This document shows positions 37,929 to 46,625 of a stretch of DNA of 64,000 nt, piece by piece. The DNA lies in contig NZ_CP150227.1 of assembly GCF_037971845.1 (NCBI RefSeq), positions 372,001 through 436,000 on the forward strand, in the 5' to 3' direction. Under the pieces are notes generated by a model, which saw only the letters and a program-made list of their open reading frames with translations, searched no databases and was not told where the DNA came from. The position numbers and the translations under genes are program-made. Every line of letters begins with the position of its first letter. Position 1 is the stretch's first letter. Source of the DNA: Paenibacillus sp. FSL R5-0766 (GTDB taxonomy: Bacteria; Bacillota; Bacilli; Paenibacillales; Paenibacillaceae).

Positions 37929-38516
37929 TTAGGACACCCCCTTATCGGACTCGCCTTTGGACTTGAAGCGCTGAACCAGATCCAGATGGAAGACACCATA
38001 TCCCAGGAAAACCGCGATCACAATCCCTGGATGGATATCCAGCAGCTGCAATAGTACAAAGGCAATTACGCCGAATAGGGCGGCAAAAACTTTACCGAGT
38101 CCCTTCCAGGCTTTCATGGCAAATTCATAAGCCATCATGCCCAGCATGACAAAAATGACCGGCCGCACGGCGGCTACCATGCCTGCTACCACTTTCGACT
38201 CGCGTAGCGCATACATGGAACCGAGCAGAGCAATAATGGCAATACTTGTCGGCAAAATATGAGCGAGTACGGACACAATCGCGCCCAGCACACCTTTCGT
38301 TTTATAACCGAGATATGCAGCCATCTTGGTCGCGATGGGACCCGGCAGGGCATTGGCGATAGCCAAAATCTCGCCGAACTCCTCATCACTCACCCACTTG
38401 TAACGTGTAACGGCTTCGTAACGGATCAACGGGATAACCGAAGGACCACCGCCGTATCCGAGAATTCCGGTTCGTACCATTCCGATCACGAGACCTTTGT
38501 AATCTTTCCAACCCAT
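37929..38516 (-). CDS. Chromate transporter, short-chain ChrA (N-half partner)
   Basis: CHR-family membrane protein of 195 residues. Conserved motifs are GILGYGGGPSVIPLIRYEAV and AIANALPGPIATKMAAYLGYKT, clearly homologous to its neighbour. AGGAGGAAATCAGC precedes the start. It lies 12 bases downstream of the Lrp-type regulator, so regulator and both transporter halves form one operon. Confidence 0.9.
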   Translation of the reverse strand: MGWKDYKGLVIGMVRTGILGYGGGPSVIPLIRYEAVTRYKWVSDEEFGEILAIANALPGPIATKMAAYLGYKTKGVLGAIVSVLAHILPTSIAIIALLGSMYALRESKVVAGMVAAVRPVIFVMLGMMAYEFAMKAWKGLGKVFAALFGVIAFVLLQLLDIHPGIVIAVFLGYGVFHLDLVQRFKSKGESDKGVS

Positions 38517-38528
38517 GCTGATTTCCTC

Positions 38529-39032
38529 CTAGAGTCTCATGCCCATCCGGCTTTTATAGCGTTTCAACAACAGCTGTGATTCGACTTTGACGATACCCGG
38601 CATCTTATAGAGCTTCTCCAGCAAGAACTGCTCCATCTCTTCCATATCCGCAAAAATACCGTGCATGTGCAGGGTACTTGGGCCTGTCATATGATAAAGG
38701 CTGGTGACGGCTGGCTCTTCATCCAGTTTCTCAGCGACTTCATCCAGGAAGGGCGGTTCAACATCGACATTGAAAAAAGCCGAGACCTGAAGCCCAACTT
38801 TGCCAGGGTTGATCACAACGGTGAAGCGTTCGATGATTCCTTTTTCGGATAACGCATTAATGCGCGCCTGAACGGCCACACGTGACAACCCGATCTGTGT
38901 ACCCAGGTCCGTATAGGATATCCGGCTGTTGTGGTGAAGCGCGGCGATGATTTTGCGATCCATCTCGTCCAGATTGTACATTTGCGGAATTTCTCCTCCT
39001 TTGGAGGAGCGTTTCTCTGACATGTTGACCAT
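38529..39032 (-). CDS. Lrp/AsnC-family regulator (YwrC/ChrS-like)
   Basis: Regulator with an N-terminal winged HTH ([41 protein letters not shown]) and a C-terminal ligand-binding domain of the RAM type. It heads the chromate transporter operon, the same order as B. subtilis ywrCBA, where YwrC represses the pair and responds to chromate. Several starts are possible: ATG 39032 or 39023 (both near AAGGAAAAGG), or ATG 38981, which follows AAAGGAGG by 13 bases and gives the usual 150-residue Lrp length. The role in chromate sensing is inferred from this synteny. Confidence 0.85.
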   Translation of the reverse strand: MVNMSEKRSSKGGEIPQMYNLDEMDRKIIAALHHNSRISYTDLGTQIGLSRVAVQARINALSEKGIIERFTVVINPGKVGLQVSAFFNVDVEPPFLDEVAEKLDEEPAVTSLYHMTGPSTLHMHGIFADMEEMEQFLLEKLYKMPGIVKVESQLLLKRYKSRMGMRL

Positions 39033-39293
39033 CCTTTTCCTTCGCTATATGAAATGAACAATAAAATTTTACTAAATATACAATGTGTATGTGGCATTCA
39101 TAGTTTAATGACGAATCGTAACTGGAGTCAATCTATTTATCATGATTATTGAATTTAACCGATTTTGAGCCTTCATTTTGTCATTTTGACCAATTGGAAA
39201 TAAAAAGACCACTCGCACAGTCCAATAGCGAGCAGCCGTTAAATAATAGATAAGCTGGAGTAAAGCGCAAAGTGTGATACGAAGCATGTCCGG

Positions 39294-40409
39294 TTATCCC
39301 TGTGCTGTCTTGGGCAGTAAAAGGGTAACGGTTGTCCCTTCGCCAGGCTCGGAAGACACTCTTAACGTTCCCCCTGCGCCACGAGCACGCTCTTCCATAC
39401 TGAACAATCCAACACCATTACCAGCGGTTGCTTCGCTAAATCCGGCACCCTGGTCTTCAATAATAACCATCGTCATGTCCTCAGCGTCTTCTATAGTAAC
39501 ACGTGCCTCGGCAACATCGGCATACTTTGCGACATTGGTTAAGGCTTCCTGAATAATCCGGTAGATGGCTATCTCCCGGTTCATTTCCAATCGTTTGCGC
39601 AAATTACATTCCAGATCAACTTCGATCCCGTAGTGACGGGTGTAATTCTCGATATACGTACGAATCGCCGGAACAACACCCAGGTCATCCAGAACGGATG
39701 GCCTCAGCTCCCATGCCATACCACGTACATCTTCCATGATGCCCGTGACCTGTTTCCGGAGTGCTTCGACGCCCGGTTGAGGCTGATCTGCCAGTAGCCG
39801 GTCCATCTGGATCACCAGAGAGAAGAGACTCTGTCCAATCCCGTCATGCAGTTCACGCGAGATCCGGCGTCGTTCCTCTTCCTGAATGTTCATCACTTGG
39901 GACATCATCTTTTGCAATTCGCCTTCGACAGATTTCAGCTTGGTTACCTCACTACGTACAGCCAGATATTGATATGGCTCGCCGTCGTTATCAAGGAAAG
40001 GCACGATGGTGGTGTTGACCCAATAATAACTGCCGTCTCTGGCCCGATTACGAATCTCCCCGTTCCATACCTTACCTGAAGATATCGTGTCCCACAGGTT
40101 TTTCATAAAGTTTTTGCCATGGTATCCAGAATTAATGATTCGGTGATCCTTACCAATCAGTTCCTCGCGCTCATACTGCGAGATTTCACAGAATTTATCA
40201 TTCACATATTGGATTTTCCCTTTGCGGTCCGTGAGGGCAACAATAGAGGACTCATCCAGAGCAAACTTCAGATCACTTAGTTGATGCAGGGAACCCTTCA
40301 ACCTGCTGCGGAATTCATCATCTGTAATGTGATTATCGATTTCGTTCAGCAGGAGGCGTACAGGCTGGTCTGCGAGTCCACTTAATCTGTTCTTGCGTGC
40401 ACTACTCAA
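39294..40409 (-). CDS. PAS-domain sensor histidine kinase, HisKA_3 (NreB/DegS-like)
   Basis: Cytoplasmic kinase of 371 residues. A PAS domain is at about 48-165 (IVALTDRKGKIQYVNDKFCEIS... YQYLAVRSEVTKLK), a HisKA_3 dimerisation helix with the phospho-acceptor His in RRRISRELHDGIGQSL is near 190, and a HATPase domain with IIEDQGAGF and GVGLFSMEERARGAGG is C-terminal. There are no membrane segments. Its start overlaps the response regulator by 8 bases. NreB oxygen sensors carry a four-cysteine Fe-S cluster in the PAS domain; here the PAS region has a single Cys, so any oxygen sensing must work differently. Confidence 0.9.
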   Translation of the reverse strand: MSSARKNRLSGLADQPVRLLLNEIDNHITDDEFRSRLKGSLHQLSDLKFALDESSIVALTDRKGKIQYVNDKFCEISQYEREELIGKDHRIINSGYHGKNFMKNLWDTISSGKVWNGEIRNRARDGSYYWVNTTIVPFLDNDGEPYQYLAVRSEVTKLKSVEGELQKMMSQVMNIQEEERRRISRELHDGIGQSLFSLVIQMDRLLADQPQPGVEALRKQVTGIMEDVRGMAWELRPSVLDDLGVVPAIRTYIENYTRHYGIEVDLECNLRKRLEMNREIAIYRIIQEALTNVAKYADVAEARVTIEDAEDMTMVIIEDQGAGFSEATAGNGVGLFSMEERARGAGGTLRVSSEPGEGTTVTLLLPKTAQG

Positions 40410-41052
40410 AGTTCAGCAACCCCTTTTTCATGGCAAACTTCACCAGTTCCGGTCGTGTACGCAGGCCAAGTTTCTCCATCAGATTGCTTTTGTGGGATTC
40501 GACCGTTTTGACACTGATGATCAGATGTTCGGCGATTTCCTTGTTGGCGTATCCTTTGGCGATCCAGGACAAAATCTCTTTCTCCCGCTCGGATAACGTG
40601 TCATACGGTCCAGCGTTTTCCTGTTTGGCTTTGTCCAGGTATTCACTCATCAGCCGCTTGGTTGCACTGGGGTACAGATAGGCGCTACCCTCTGCTACGG
40701 AACGAATCGCAGCAAGCAATTCTTCATGCGGCGCACTTTTGAGGATATACCCGGATGCTCCTGCATGGATGGCGCGGAACAGATATTCTTCATCGTCATG
40801 CATGGTTAGTATCAAAATGGAGACATCCGGCATCAATTTCTTCAATTCAGCGGTAGCGGTCAGACCGTCTTTGCCTGGCGGCATGCTGAAATCCATCAAG
40901 ACCACATCTGGTTTCAACTCTTGAGCCTTGGCAATGGCTTCATCGCCATCTGCGGCATCTCCAACGATATGTATATCATTCTTTCCTTCAAGTAAGGCGA
41001 TCAGCCCGGAACGTACGACAACATGGTCGTCTACAACTAATAGTTGAATCAC
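40402..41052 (-). CDS. NarL/LuxR-family response regulator
   Basis: Two-domain regulator of 216 residues. The receiver has the phospho-acceptor Asp in VVLMDFSMPPGKDG (about 55), and the LuxR-type HTH is C-terminal (LSEREKEILSWIAKGYANKEIAEHL... VKTVESHKSNLMEKL). It is the partner of the PAS kinase that overlaps its 3' end and is cotranscribed with the upstream GAF gene. Gene order GAF, regulator, kinase parallels staphylococcal nreABC with the last two swapped. Confidence 0.92.
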   Translation of the reverse strand: MIQLLVVDDHVVVRSGLIALLEGKNDIHIVGDAADGDEAIAKAQELKPDVVLMDFSMPPGKDGLTATAELKKLMPDVSILILTMHDDEEYLFRAIHAGASGYILKSAPHEELLAAIRSVAEGSAYLYPSATKRLMSEYLDKAKQENAGPYDTLSEREKEILSWIAKGYANKEIAEHLIISVKTVESHKSNLMEKLGLRTRPELVKFAMKKGLLNFE

Positions 41053-41159
41053 ATGATTTCCCCCTGTCCGCTTCCTTAGTTCTATCTATATCATAACAAA
41101 AAAAGAAGCCATTCAGAGCTTTAATCTCCGAATAGCTTCTCTCACGCTAGTTCAAACTT

Positions 41160-41591
41160 TTATCCAAACACCTTCGGCCGAAGATGTAGAGCGATTTGCT
41201 CCGTCTGCCGGATCATATCCGGTGAGAAGGTGCAAGGCAGTCTGCTGCCAACGAGCAGCACGGCACCAGGCACGCTTCCTTCCTGGAACACAGGTACCGC
41301 TATGGCACTTACCAGCCGCTCAGCAAGCATTAACGGGCAGCGACCGGGGGTGTGCTCCCCGGTGGATTGTGCACCAGATCGGGCTGTACGCCCGGTCCGA
41401 AGGGCTGTGCCTACCAGATCTTGTCCGGGGCGCATTTCCATGCGTTTCACCCGTTCATTACTAGCCCCAGAGGTATACTTCCAACGTAGCATCGTACCGT
41501 TCAGACAGGCAAGTCCACAGAAGTCGCTGAATGTGTTCAGGCGCAGGCCGTCGATCATCTCCTGAATGCCAGATGGCAGTTCATCATGCAT
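41160..41591 (-). CDS. GAF-domain protein (NreA-like)
   Basis: A free-standing GAF domain of 143 residues (LRWKYTSGASNERVKRMEMRPGQDLVGTALRTGR, then ISAIAVPVFQEG-like SAIAVPVFQEGSVPGAVLLVGSR). In Staphylococcus a single-GAF protein of this size, NreA, binds nitrate and restrains the NreB kinase. Position at the head of a kinase/regulator operon divergent from an Fnr gene fits that role, but nitrate binding cannot be seen from sequence. GGAAGTG lies a few bases before ATG 41591. Confidence 0.78.
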   Translation of the reverse strand: MHDELPSGIQEMIDGLRLNTFSDFCGLACLNGTMLRWKYTSGASNERVKRMEMRPGQDLVGTALRTGRTARSGAQSTGEHTPGRCPLMLAERLVSAIAVPVFQEGSVPGAVLLVGSRLPCTFSPDMIRQTEQIALHLRPKVFG

Positions 41592-41964
41592 GAGAGGACA
41601 CTTCCTTTTTCGAAATTATAACGTACGTAACGTTTAATTATTATCATTAACCTTTCAGGATCATCTTAAAGTAAGGGTATTACAATGTTAATTCTATTGT
41701 AGACCCATTCACGTACGTTGTAATTCAGGGAAAACCCCTATTTCCGTTCCGTAATCTACTGAACTTGGGCAGTGGAGGACTCCTGAGTCAGGTACACCAA
41801 GGGATTGAAGAAATACGAAGGATGAGGCATATCGGTGAAATGTGACTTTTCTCACAGCAAATTCAGGGAGTTTCTTGTCAATGATCAGGTAATCCCCCGA
41901 TAACCCTGAAGCTACTTTCGCGGTATGATGGATACATAAGGAATCACCGAGGGGGACGAAGGTT
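41592..41964. promoter_or_regulatory. Divergent GAF/fnr control region: FNR box, paired ACGTACGTTRTAATT repeats, NreC-like site
   Basis: No gene in 373 bases. Elements seen: a perfect FNR/CRP box TGTGA-CTTTTC-TCACA (41841-41856); a 15-base motif ACGTACGTTRTAATT in inverted orientation, once on the minus strand (about 41615-41629, overlapping a TATAAT -10 box for the GAF operon) and once on the plus strand (41711-41725); and CAGGG-N5-CCCTA (41726-41740), close to the TAGGG-N4-CCCTA site of NreC regulators. The fnr start is preceded by TATGAT at 41924-41929. A second -10 candidate, GATAAC at 41899-41904, would place the FNR box near -61. Confidence 0.65.
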
Positions 41965-42741
41965 ATGGGTACAGTATTTGTAGAAAGAACAACCCAAAGA
42001 GCAGAGCAGAAACAAACGGAGGCGGGCAAAATGACACGAGAAACAGGCGGAATCCTTTCGTTCGTTACATCTGAGCAATGGGGCCTGATTGAAGCGAAAA
42101 TGCAACCCAAACGGGTAAAGTCGGGGTATAGTCTCTTTCTCGAAGGCGATGAAGCCGGATATCTGTACTACATTCGTTCGGGACGAGTGAAAATGACCAA
42201 GTCGACGGAGGATGGCAAGGAAATTATTTTATCCATTCAGCAAAGCGGCGATCTCATCGGTGAATTCGGCGGCATCGGCGGAATGAATCATAGCTACAGT
42301 GCAGAGATGGCGGAAAAAGGGGAGCTGGCCATTATCTCGCTTAGCGATCTGGAAAGTATACTCAGCAAACATGGCGACCTTGCCCTGAAATTCTTGCAAT
42401 GGATGGCGCTGTCGCAGCGGATTACCCAGTCGAGATTCCGTGATTTGTTGCTCTATGGCAAGGCGGGTGCGCTCGCTTCGACACTGATCCGTGCCAGCAA
42501 TTCGTATGGTAGGGTTACACCGGATGGTATTGTGCTGGACATGAAGCTGAACCATACCGATCTTGCCGAGATGATTGGAGCTACCCGGGAGAGCGTAACG
42601 CGGATGCTGGGGGCATGGAAGGAACAAGGTACGCTGGATATGATGGACGGCAAACTGATGATTCGTGACCTGGCAGCCCTGCGTTGTATGTGTGGATGTC
42701 CTACATTCCCGAGCTGTCCGGTAGAGCTGTGCCGGTTGTAA
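41965..42741 (+). CDS. fnr: Crp/Fnr-family regulator with C-terminal cysteine cluster (Fnr-like)
   Basis: Regulator of 258 residues: cyclic-nucleotide-binding fold (about 45-155, FLEGDEAGYLYYIRSGRVKMTK), then a winged HTH (about 175-235, LNHTDLAEMIGATRESVTRMLGAWKEQG). The last 18 residues contain five cysteines (241, 243, 245, 251, 256). B. subtilis Fnr also binds its [4Fe-4S] cluster through C-terminal cysteines, unlike the N-terminal cluster of E. coli FNR. GAGGGGGACGAAGG precedes the start. A perfect FNR box lies about 110 bases upstream, suggesting autoregulation and control of the divergent GAF operon. The family is certain; oxygen sensing is inferred. Confidence 0.88.
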   Translation: MGTVFVERTTQRAEQKQTEAGKMTRETGGILSFVTSEQWGLIEAKMQPKRVKSGYSLFLEGDEAGYLYYIRSGRVKMTKSTEDGKEIILSIQQSGDLIGEFGGIGGMNHSYSAEMAEKGELAIISLSDLESILSKHGDLALKFLQWMALSQRITQSRFRDLLLYGKAGALASTLIRASNSYGRVTPDGIVLDMKLNHTDLAEMIGATRESVTRMLGAWKEQGTLDMMDGKLMIRDLAALRCMCGCPTFPSCPVELCRL

Positions 42742-42805
42742 CATAGCTTGTTCCGGGGGGGATATCTCCATTAGCGATTGGGGTCGTTACGGAGAATAAT
42801 AAAAA

Positions 42806-42841
42806 GAGCTGGCATCCGTATAATCGGTGTCAGCTTTTTTG
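42806..42841. terminator. Terminator between fnr and the GNAT gene
   Basis: AGCTGGCATCCG pairs with CGGTGTCAGCT around ATAAT-like loop bases, with A and T runs on the two sides, so it can serve both convergent genes. Confidence 0.85.
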
Positions 42842-42855
42842 ATGTATGCGGAAAA

Positions 42856-43413
42856 TCACATATGTAGCATTGGGTCTCCATTGGCCGTGCCATATTCCCT
42901 GGCGAGAATCGAATAGATCACAGAGTCATGAAAGGAACCTTTGTAGAACCAGTGCTCGCGCAATAGCCCTTCTCGCTGCATGCCAATCTTCTTCATGACG
43001 TTCTCCGAAGCTGTGTTGTGCGGACGACATTTGGCGTAAATCCGGTGAATGCCCAGTTCGTTGAAGCCAAAGCCTAGTAGAGCACTGGTTGCTTCGGCGG
43101 CATAACCTTTTCCTTGATAGGCGGGGTTAAGGACGTAACCGATCTCTGCATTGGTTTTCTCCATCACGTGAATACCTACTCCGCCGAGGAGTCTTCCATC
43201 ACTTTTCAAACATATCGCCAGTTCATAGCCTTCTCGTGGTTGTGTCTGCTGCATGTCCAACACAAACTGCACGTATGCTCGTGTATCTTCTTCGGTATTC
43301 GGCCCCCACGCTGTATGCTGTGTAACTTCCGGTATGGAAGTATAGGCATGAATCCTCTCCCAATCGGTCTCCCGAATCTCCCGGATGATCAGTCTGTCAG
43401 TCTCCAGTTGCAT
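42856..43413 (-). CDS. GNAT acetyltransferase, RimJ/RimL type
   Basis: A 185-residue GNAT-fold enzyme. The acetyl-CoA motif A reads YVLNPAYQGKGYAAEATSALLGFGFNELG and motif B follows as RIYAKCRPHNTASENVMKKIGMQREG, the usual RimJ/RimL pattern (RTDRLIIREIRETDWERIHAY at the N-terminus). Such enzymes acetylate N-terminal or small-molecule amines, and the acceptor here is not known. AAGGAGTG precedes the start. Confidence 0.9.
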   Translation of the reverse strand: MQLETDRLIIREIRETDWERIHAYTSIPEVTQHTAWGPNTEEDTRAYVQFVLDMQQTQPREGYELAICLKSDGRLLGGVGIHVMEKTNAEIGYVLNPAYQGKGYAAEATSALLGFGFNELGIHRIYAKCRPHNTASENVMKKIGMQREGLLREHWFYKGSFHDSVIYSILAREYGTANGDPMLHM

Positions 43414-43465
43414 CGTTGTTCACTCCTTCACGTTTTGAATAACTTTACTGTTCATTGTACAACAA

Positions 43466-43508
43466 AAAAAGCCCATAACAGATTCAACGAATGAATCGGT
43501 CATGAGCC
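43466..43508 (-). terminator. Terminator downstream of the 51-residue ORF
   Basis: On the minus strand GGCTCATGAC, GATTCA / TGAATC, GTTATGGGCT form a long stem with G-U pairs and one mismatch, followed by seven T. Its position just after the small ORF supports that ORF being transcribed. Confidence 0.75.
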
Positions 43509-43537
43509 ATAATGTAGATCTATGATGTATGTGAATG

Positions 43538-43693
43538 CTATTGTGGTTGTTTACATTGAACTGCGGGATAAGTATAAGCCAGCTTACGGATAATTTCCTT
43601 TTGCCATCTCGTATCACCCAGGTTGGTTGCCAGGTTCAGAAGATCCAAATAATCGTCAAGCTGCAGATCAGCCTTTTGCAGAGTTGTATTCAT
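43538..43693 (-). CDS. Small protein, 51 residues, function unknown
   Basis: A short ORF starting MNTTLQKADLQLDDYLDLL and ending AVQCKQPQ. It is acidic in the first half and basic in the second, with no signal peptide or membrane segment, and it looks helical. AAAGGGG lies about 11 bases before the ATG. Support for being real: a terminator directly downstream and a near-perfect Fur box (43766-43784) about 75 bases upstream of the start. I do not recognise the family. Iron control is inferred from the box and might equally apply to the divergent gene at 44032. Confidence 0.6.
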   Translation of the reverse strand: MNTTLQKADLQLDDYLDLLNLATNLGDTRWQKEIIRKLAYTYPAVQCKQPQ

Positions 43694-43765
43694 TCGATGT
43701 TCGTTCCCCTTTATCTATAAAATCGTAAAATCATATGCAGTAGAAAGTTACAAAGAGACAAGTTC

Positions 43766-43785
43766 AATAATGATAATCATTATCA
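43766..43785. promoter_or_regulatory. Fur box
   Basis: AATAATGATAATCATTATC (43766-43784) matches 18 of 19 positions of the classical Fur box, and TGATAAT-C-ATTATCA (43771-43785) is a perfect 7-1-7 site. It lies in the 338-base divergent gap between the 51-residue ORF (minus) and the secreted protein at 44032 (plus). Nothing else recognisable was seen in the gap. Confidence 0.85.
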
Positions 43786-44031
43786 CGTTTATATATTCAT
43801 TATGCAATGAACGCTGGTAAAATGCAATCCCAAGTCCGCAACGAATTCAACTTTTTTCTGAAAATAGGCTCATTAAAATGGAATTCTAATGATCATCAGT
43901 ATGGGCCAATAGACTCAACTTCTAAACTTTTTCATAAACTTTACAAAAAGAAAGAGGAATTCAGCATATGAACCATTAAATTAAAGGAGGATAACCCATT
44001 ATCAGGTAATTTGGAGGAGGAGAAAGGGAAT

Positions 44032-45597
44032 ATGAAGAAGGCGTTATGGCAGCACTGGATCGGGGCATTCCTGGTCTTTATCATGATGGCAACCGCACTG
44101 CTGGGGCCGGGTTCGCAAAGTCCGGTACAAGCTGCAGCACCACTTACGGTATCTCAGGCCATCGCTGCCCAGAGCGGTGGAGGAACAGCAACGGTTGAAG
44201 GAATCATTGTTGGACATGCTACCGGGTCACTTACCGCGAAGTTTACATCTCCGTATGCCAATGATTTTAATGTTCTGATTGCAGATTCAGCGTCAGAGCG
44301 AACCAACGCCAGATTATTGGATGTACAGATTTCCTCATCTTTCCGTTCGCAATATGGATTGGCGTCCAATCCCAGTCTTGTAGGCAAAAAGATTATCGTA
44401 ACCGGAACCCTCGGTGCCTACAACAGCTATGCAGGAGTCAAAAACCCAACGTCCATCACACTTTCCTCCGGAACAACCAATCCTGATCCAGAACCGAACC
44501 CGGGTACAACACTACCGGACGGTACCGGCAAGAAAGTATTATTTGATAATACCCACGCCCAGACAGCAGGTGCTGCCGACTGGATTATTGACGGGGCATT
44601 TTCGGATTTTGCCAATGGTTTGCGAAACGCAGGCTTTGCCGTGGATCAGCTGGAACGCAGCATCCCCTATACATTTGGTGAGCAAGCCATCACCTATAAT
44701 AAATTGAAAGATTACCACGTCTTTGTCATCGGCGAAGCCAACGTGCCGTTCAAAGCGACTGAGCAGGCTGCGCTGGTGCAGTACGTGCAGAACGGAGGAA
44801 GTATCTTCTTCATCTCCGACCACTATAATGCAGACCGCAACAAAAACCGCTGGGATTCTTCCGAAGTATTTAACGGCTATCGCCGCGGTGCCTTCCTGAA
44901 TCCGGCCAAAGGCATGTCCTCAGCTGAAGCCGAATCACCAGCGATGCAGAGTGTGACGAGTTCAGACTGGCTCGCGACGAACTTTGGTGTCCGTTTCCGC
45001 TACAATGCCCTTGGAGATGTAAATGCATCGGATATTGTTGCACCTGCACAATCCTTCGGCATTACGGCTGGTGTTAATTCTGTAGCCATGCATGCAGGAT
45101 CGACCGTTGCGATTATAGACCCGAACAAGGCCAAAGGATTGGTGTATGTACCAAGTGGTGTGTCCAAGTGGGGCAATGCCGTGGATCAGGGCGTATATAA
45201 TGGTGGTGGACGAGCTGAAGGAGCCTATGCTGCCATTGCAAAGGTTGGTGCAGGCAAAGCCGCATTTATCGGCGACTCTTCACCTGTGGAAGATGCGACT
45301 CCGAAATATTTGCGTGAAGAGACTGGTGCTACCAAGAAGACCTATGATGGATTCAAAGAAGTGGATGATGCAACGTTCCTCGTGAATACCGTGAAATGGC
45401 TCGCGGTCAAAGAGAGCTACACCAGTCTGGCACAAGTGCCAGGACTGACATTGGATACGGCCACAAGCCTGCTTCCTATCGAAGCTCCGGCTGCATCAAC
45501 CGAGCCGCAACTTGAGCCGTGGGCTGCACCTGCGGCAGGGTACAAATGGTATGACCCGACTACATTTAAGACAGGTTCATATGGCAAAGCTCAATAA
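44032..45597 (+). CDS. Secreted protein: OB-fold (DUF6359/YhcR-like) plus DUF4350/GATase-like domain
   Basis: Exported protein of 521 residues. Signal peptide about 1-37 (basic MKKALWQHW, hydrophobic core, ending VQAAA). Residues 40-150 form a small OB-like domain (LTVSQAIAAQSGGGTATVEGIIVGH... LVGKKIIVTGTLGAYNSYAGVKNPTSI), as found on YhcR-type surface nucleases. After a Pro-rich linker, residues 165-450 resemble the glutamine-amidotransferase-like/DUF4350 fold (VLFDNTHAQTAGAADWIIDGAFSDFANGLRNAGF..., GGSIFFISDHYNADRN). The C-terminal 70 residues are linker-like. The start is ATG 44032 after GGAGGAGAAAGGG; a TTG at 44011 is in frame. A Fur box lies upstream. The function is unknown. Confidence 0.75.
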   Translation: MKKALWQHWIGAFLVFIMMATALLGPGSQSPVQAAAPLTVSQAIAAQSGGGTATVEGIIVGHATGSLTAKFTSPYANDFNVLIADSASERTNARLLDVQISSSFRSQYGLASNPSLVGKKIIVTGTLGAYNSYAGVKNPTSITLSSGTTNPDPEPNPGTTLPDGTGKKVLFDNTHAQTAGAADWIIDGAFSDFANGLRNAGFAVDQLERSIPYTFGEQAITYNKLKDYHVFVIGEANVPFKATEQAALVQYVQNGGSIFFISDHYNADRNKNRWDSSEVFNGYRRGAFLNPAKGMSSAEAESPAMQSVTSSDWLATNFGVRFRYNALGDVNASDIVAPAQSFGITAGVNSVAMHAGSTVAIIDPNKAKGLVYVPSGVSKWGNAVDQGVYNGGGRAEGAYAAIAKVGAGKAAFIGDSSPVEDATPKYLREETGATKKTYDGFKEVDDATFLVNTVKWLAVKESYTSLAQVPGLTLDTATSLLPIEAPAASTEPQLEPWAAPAAGYKWYDPTTFKTGSYGKAQ

Positions 45598-45632
45598 GTA
45601 AGTAAAATAGACAGGACATCAAATAATGCGAG

Positions 45633-45674
45633 TAGGGTCTGACCGTGGAGTTTTGCGGACAGGCCCTTTTTTTC
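45633..45674 (+). terminator. Terminator after the secreted protein gene
   Basis: GGGTCTGACCG pairs with CGGACAGGCCC (two mismatches) around a loop, followed by seven T. Confidence 0.82.
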
Positions 45675-45807
45675 TTGCTTTACCAGTTACATCATGACCA
45701 TGATTAGCTCCTACAGCCCTGCTATTGCATAAATAACTGCTCCGGAGGGGAAGGTATGGGTACTAATGATGCGGCGTGAAGCTCAACCCAACCAGAGGAG
45801 GCGGTGA

Positions 45808-46437
45808 ATGATGACTCGGCAAGCAGACTGTGACAGTTCCTCGATGAGGCAGAAGCTTAAGGCAGACCTCCATCGTGTAGCAGAACGTATGAATCTGACG
45901 TTATCCCGATTTGACAATGACAGTGCCTGTCTGCTGGGTCAATTTGCAGAGATTCGAGCGGAGATTAAGCAGATCGAGGTGCTTGCCTCTTCGTTTTATC
46001 TGGATTGTTATCTGTCACCCTTTACCGAGAAGTTTGCTGAATTAACATCGAGCGTACAGCATCTGTCTGACCGGAGATATGGGGCGTTAATTGTGATTGA
46101 ACGGGAGATACCGTTGGAGTCGATCATTCACTCAGGCGTGACTGTGGATGCACGAGTGACACATGCGTTGCTGGAATCGCTGTTTATTCCCGGTGCACCT
46201 CTGCATGACGGGGCTGTGTTGATTCGTGGCAATCAGATTGTATCCGCTGGTAATGTGCTGCCGTTGTCGCAAGCGGAAGTGCATGAACGAAAAATAGGCA
46301 CCCGTCATCGGGCTGCGCTGGGACTCAGTGAATTGACGGACGCCGTTGTACTGGTTGTCTCCGAAGAGACGGGACAGGCTTCATTTGCTGTGGATGGCGA
46401 TTTGCATCCAATCAATGTGGTTGAAACGCTCCCTTAA
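45808..46437 (+). CDS. cdaS: Diadenylate cyclase, CdaS type
   Basis: Makes cyclic di-AMP from two ATP. A helical N-terminal region (residues 1-85, the regulatory YojJ-like part of CdaS) precedes the DAC domain. The active-site motifs DGA (134-136, in LHDGAVLIRG) and RHR (166-168, in GTRHRAALGLSE) are intact. It is soluble, without the membrane segments of CdaA and without the DNA-binding part of DisA; the 209-residue length matches CdaS. In Bacillus CdaS is made in the forespore and acts in spore germination. GAGGAGG precedes tandem ATG codons at 45808/45811. It appears monocistronic. Confidence 0.9.
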   Translation: MMTRQADCDSSSMRQKLKADLHRVAERMNLTLSRFDNDSACLLGQFAEIRAEIKQIEVLASSFYLDCYLSPFTEKFAELTSSVQHLSDRRYGALIVIEREIPLESIIHSGVTVDARVTHALLESLFIPGAPLHDGAVLIRGNQIVSAGNVLPLSQAEVHERKIGTRHRAALGLSELTDAVVLVVSEETGQASFAVDGDLHPINVVETLP

Positions 46438-46497
46438 ATGAGAAGGATTAAGTGGCCTAATTGGGGCGATTATGTTGAGGCTGTTGAGGGAAGTGTA

Positions 46498-46529
46498 CCT
46501 TTCTCCTGTAAGGGAGAGAGGTTTTTCTA
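46498..46529 (+). terminator. Terminator after cdaS
   Basis: ACCTTTCTCC pairs with GGAGAGAGGT (one mismatch), followed by five T. Confidence 0.78.
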
Positions 46530-46625
46530 TGGATAGACGATAAAATTATATTCTGAAATTCGACAGCTTTGCTCCCGTCATATGAGAAACATCGATCGAT
46601 GCTTCTCTGACATTGCGATGTGATT

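Noticed and set aside
41630..41652. Second Fur-like site (ATTATCA half) before the GAF gene
   Set aside because: Only one half matches; the other half agrees at about four of seven positions.
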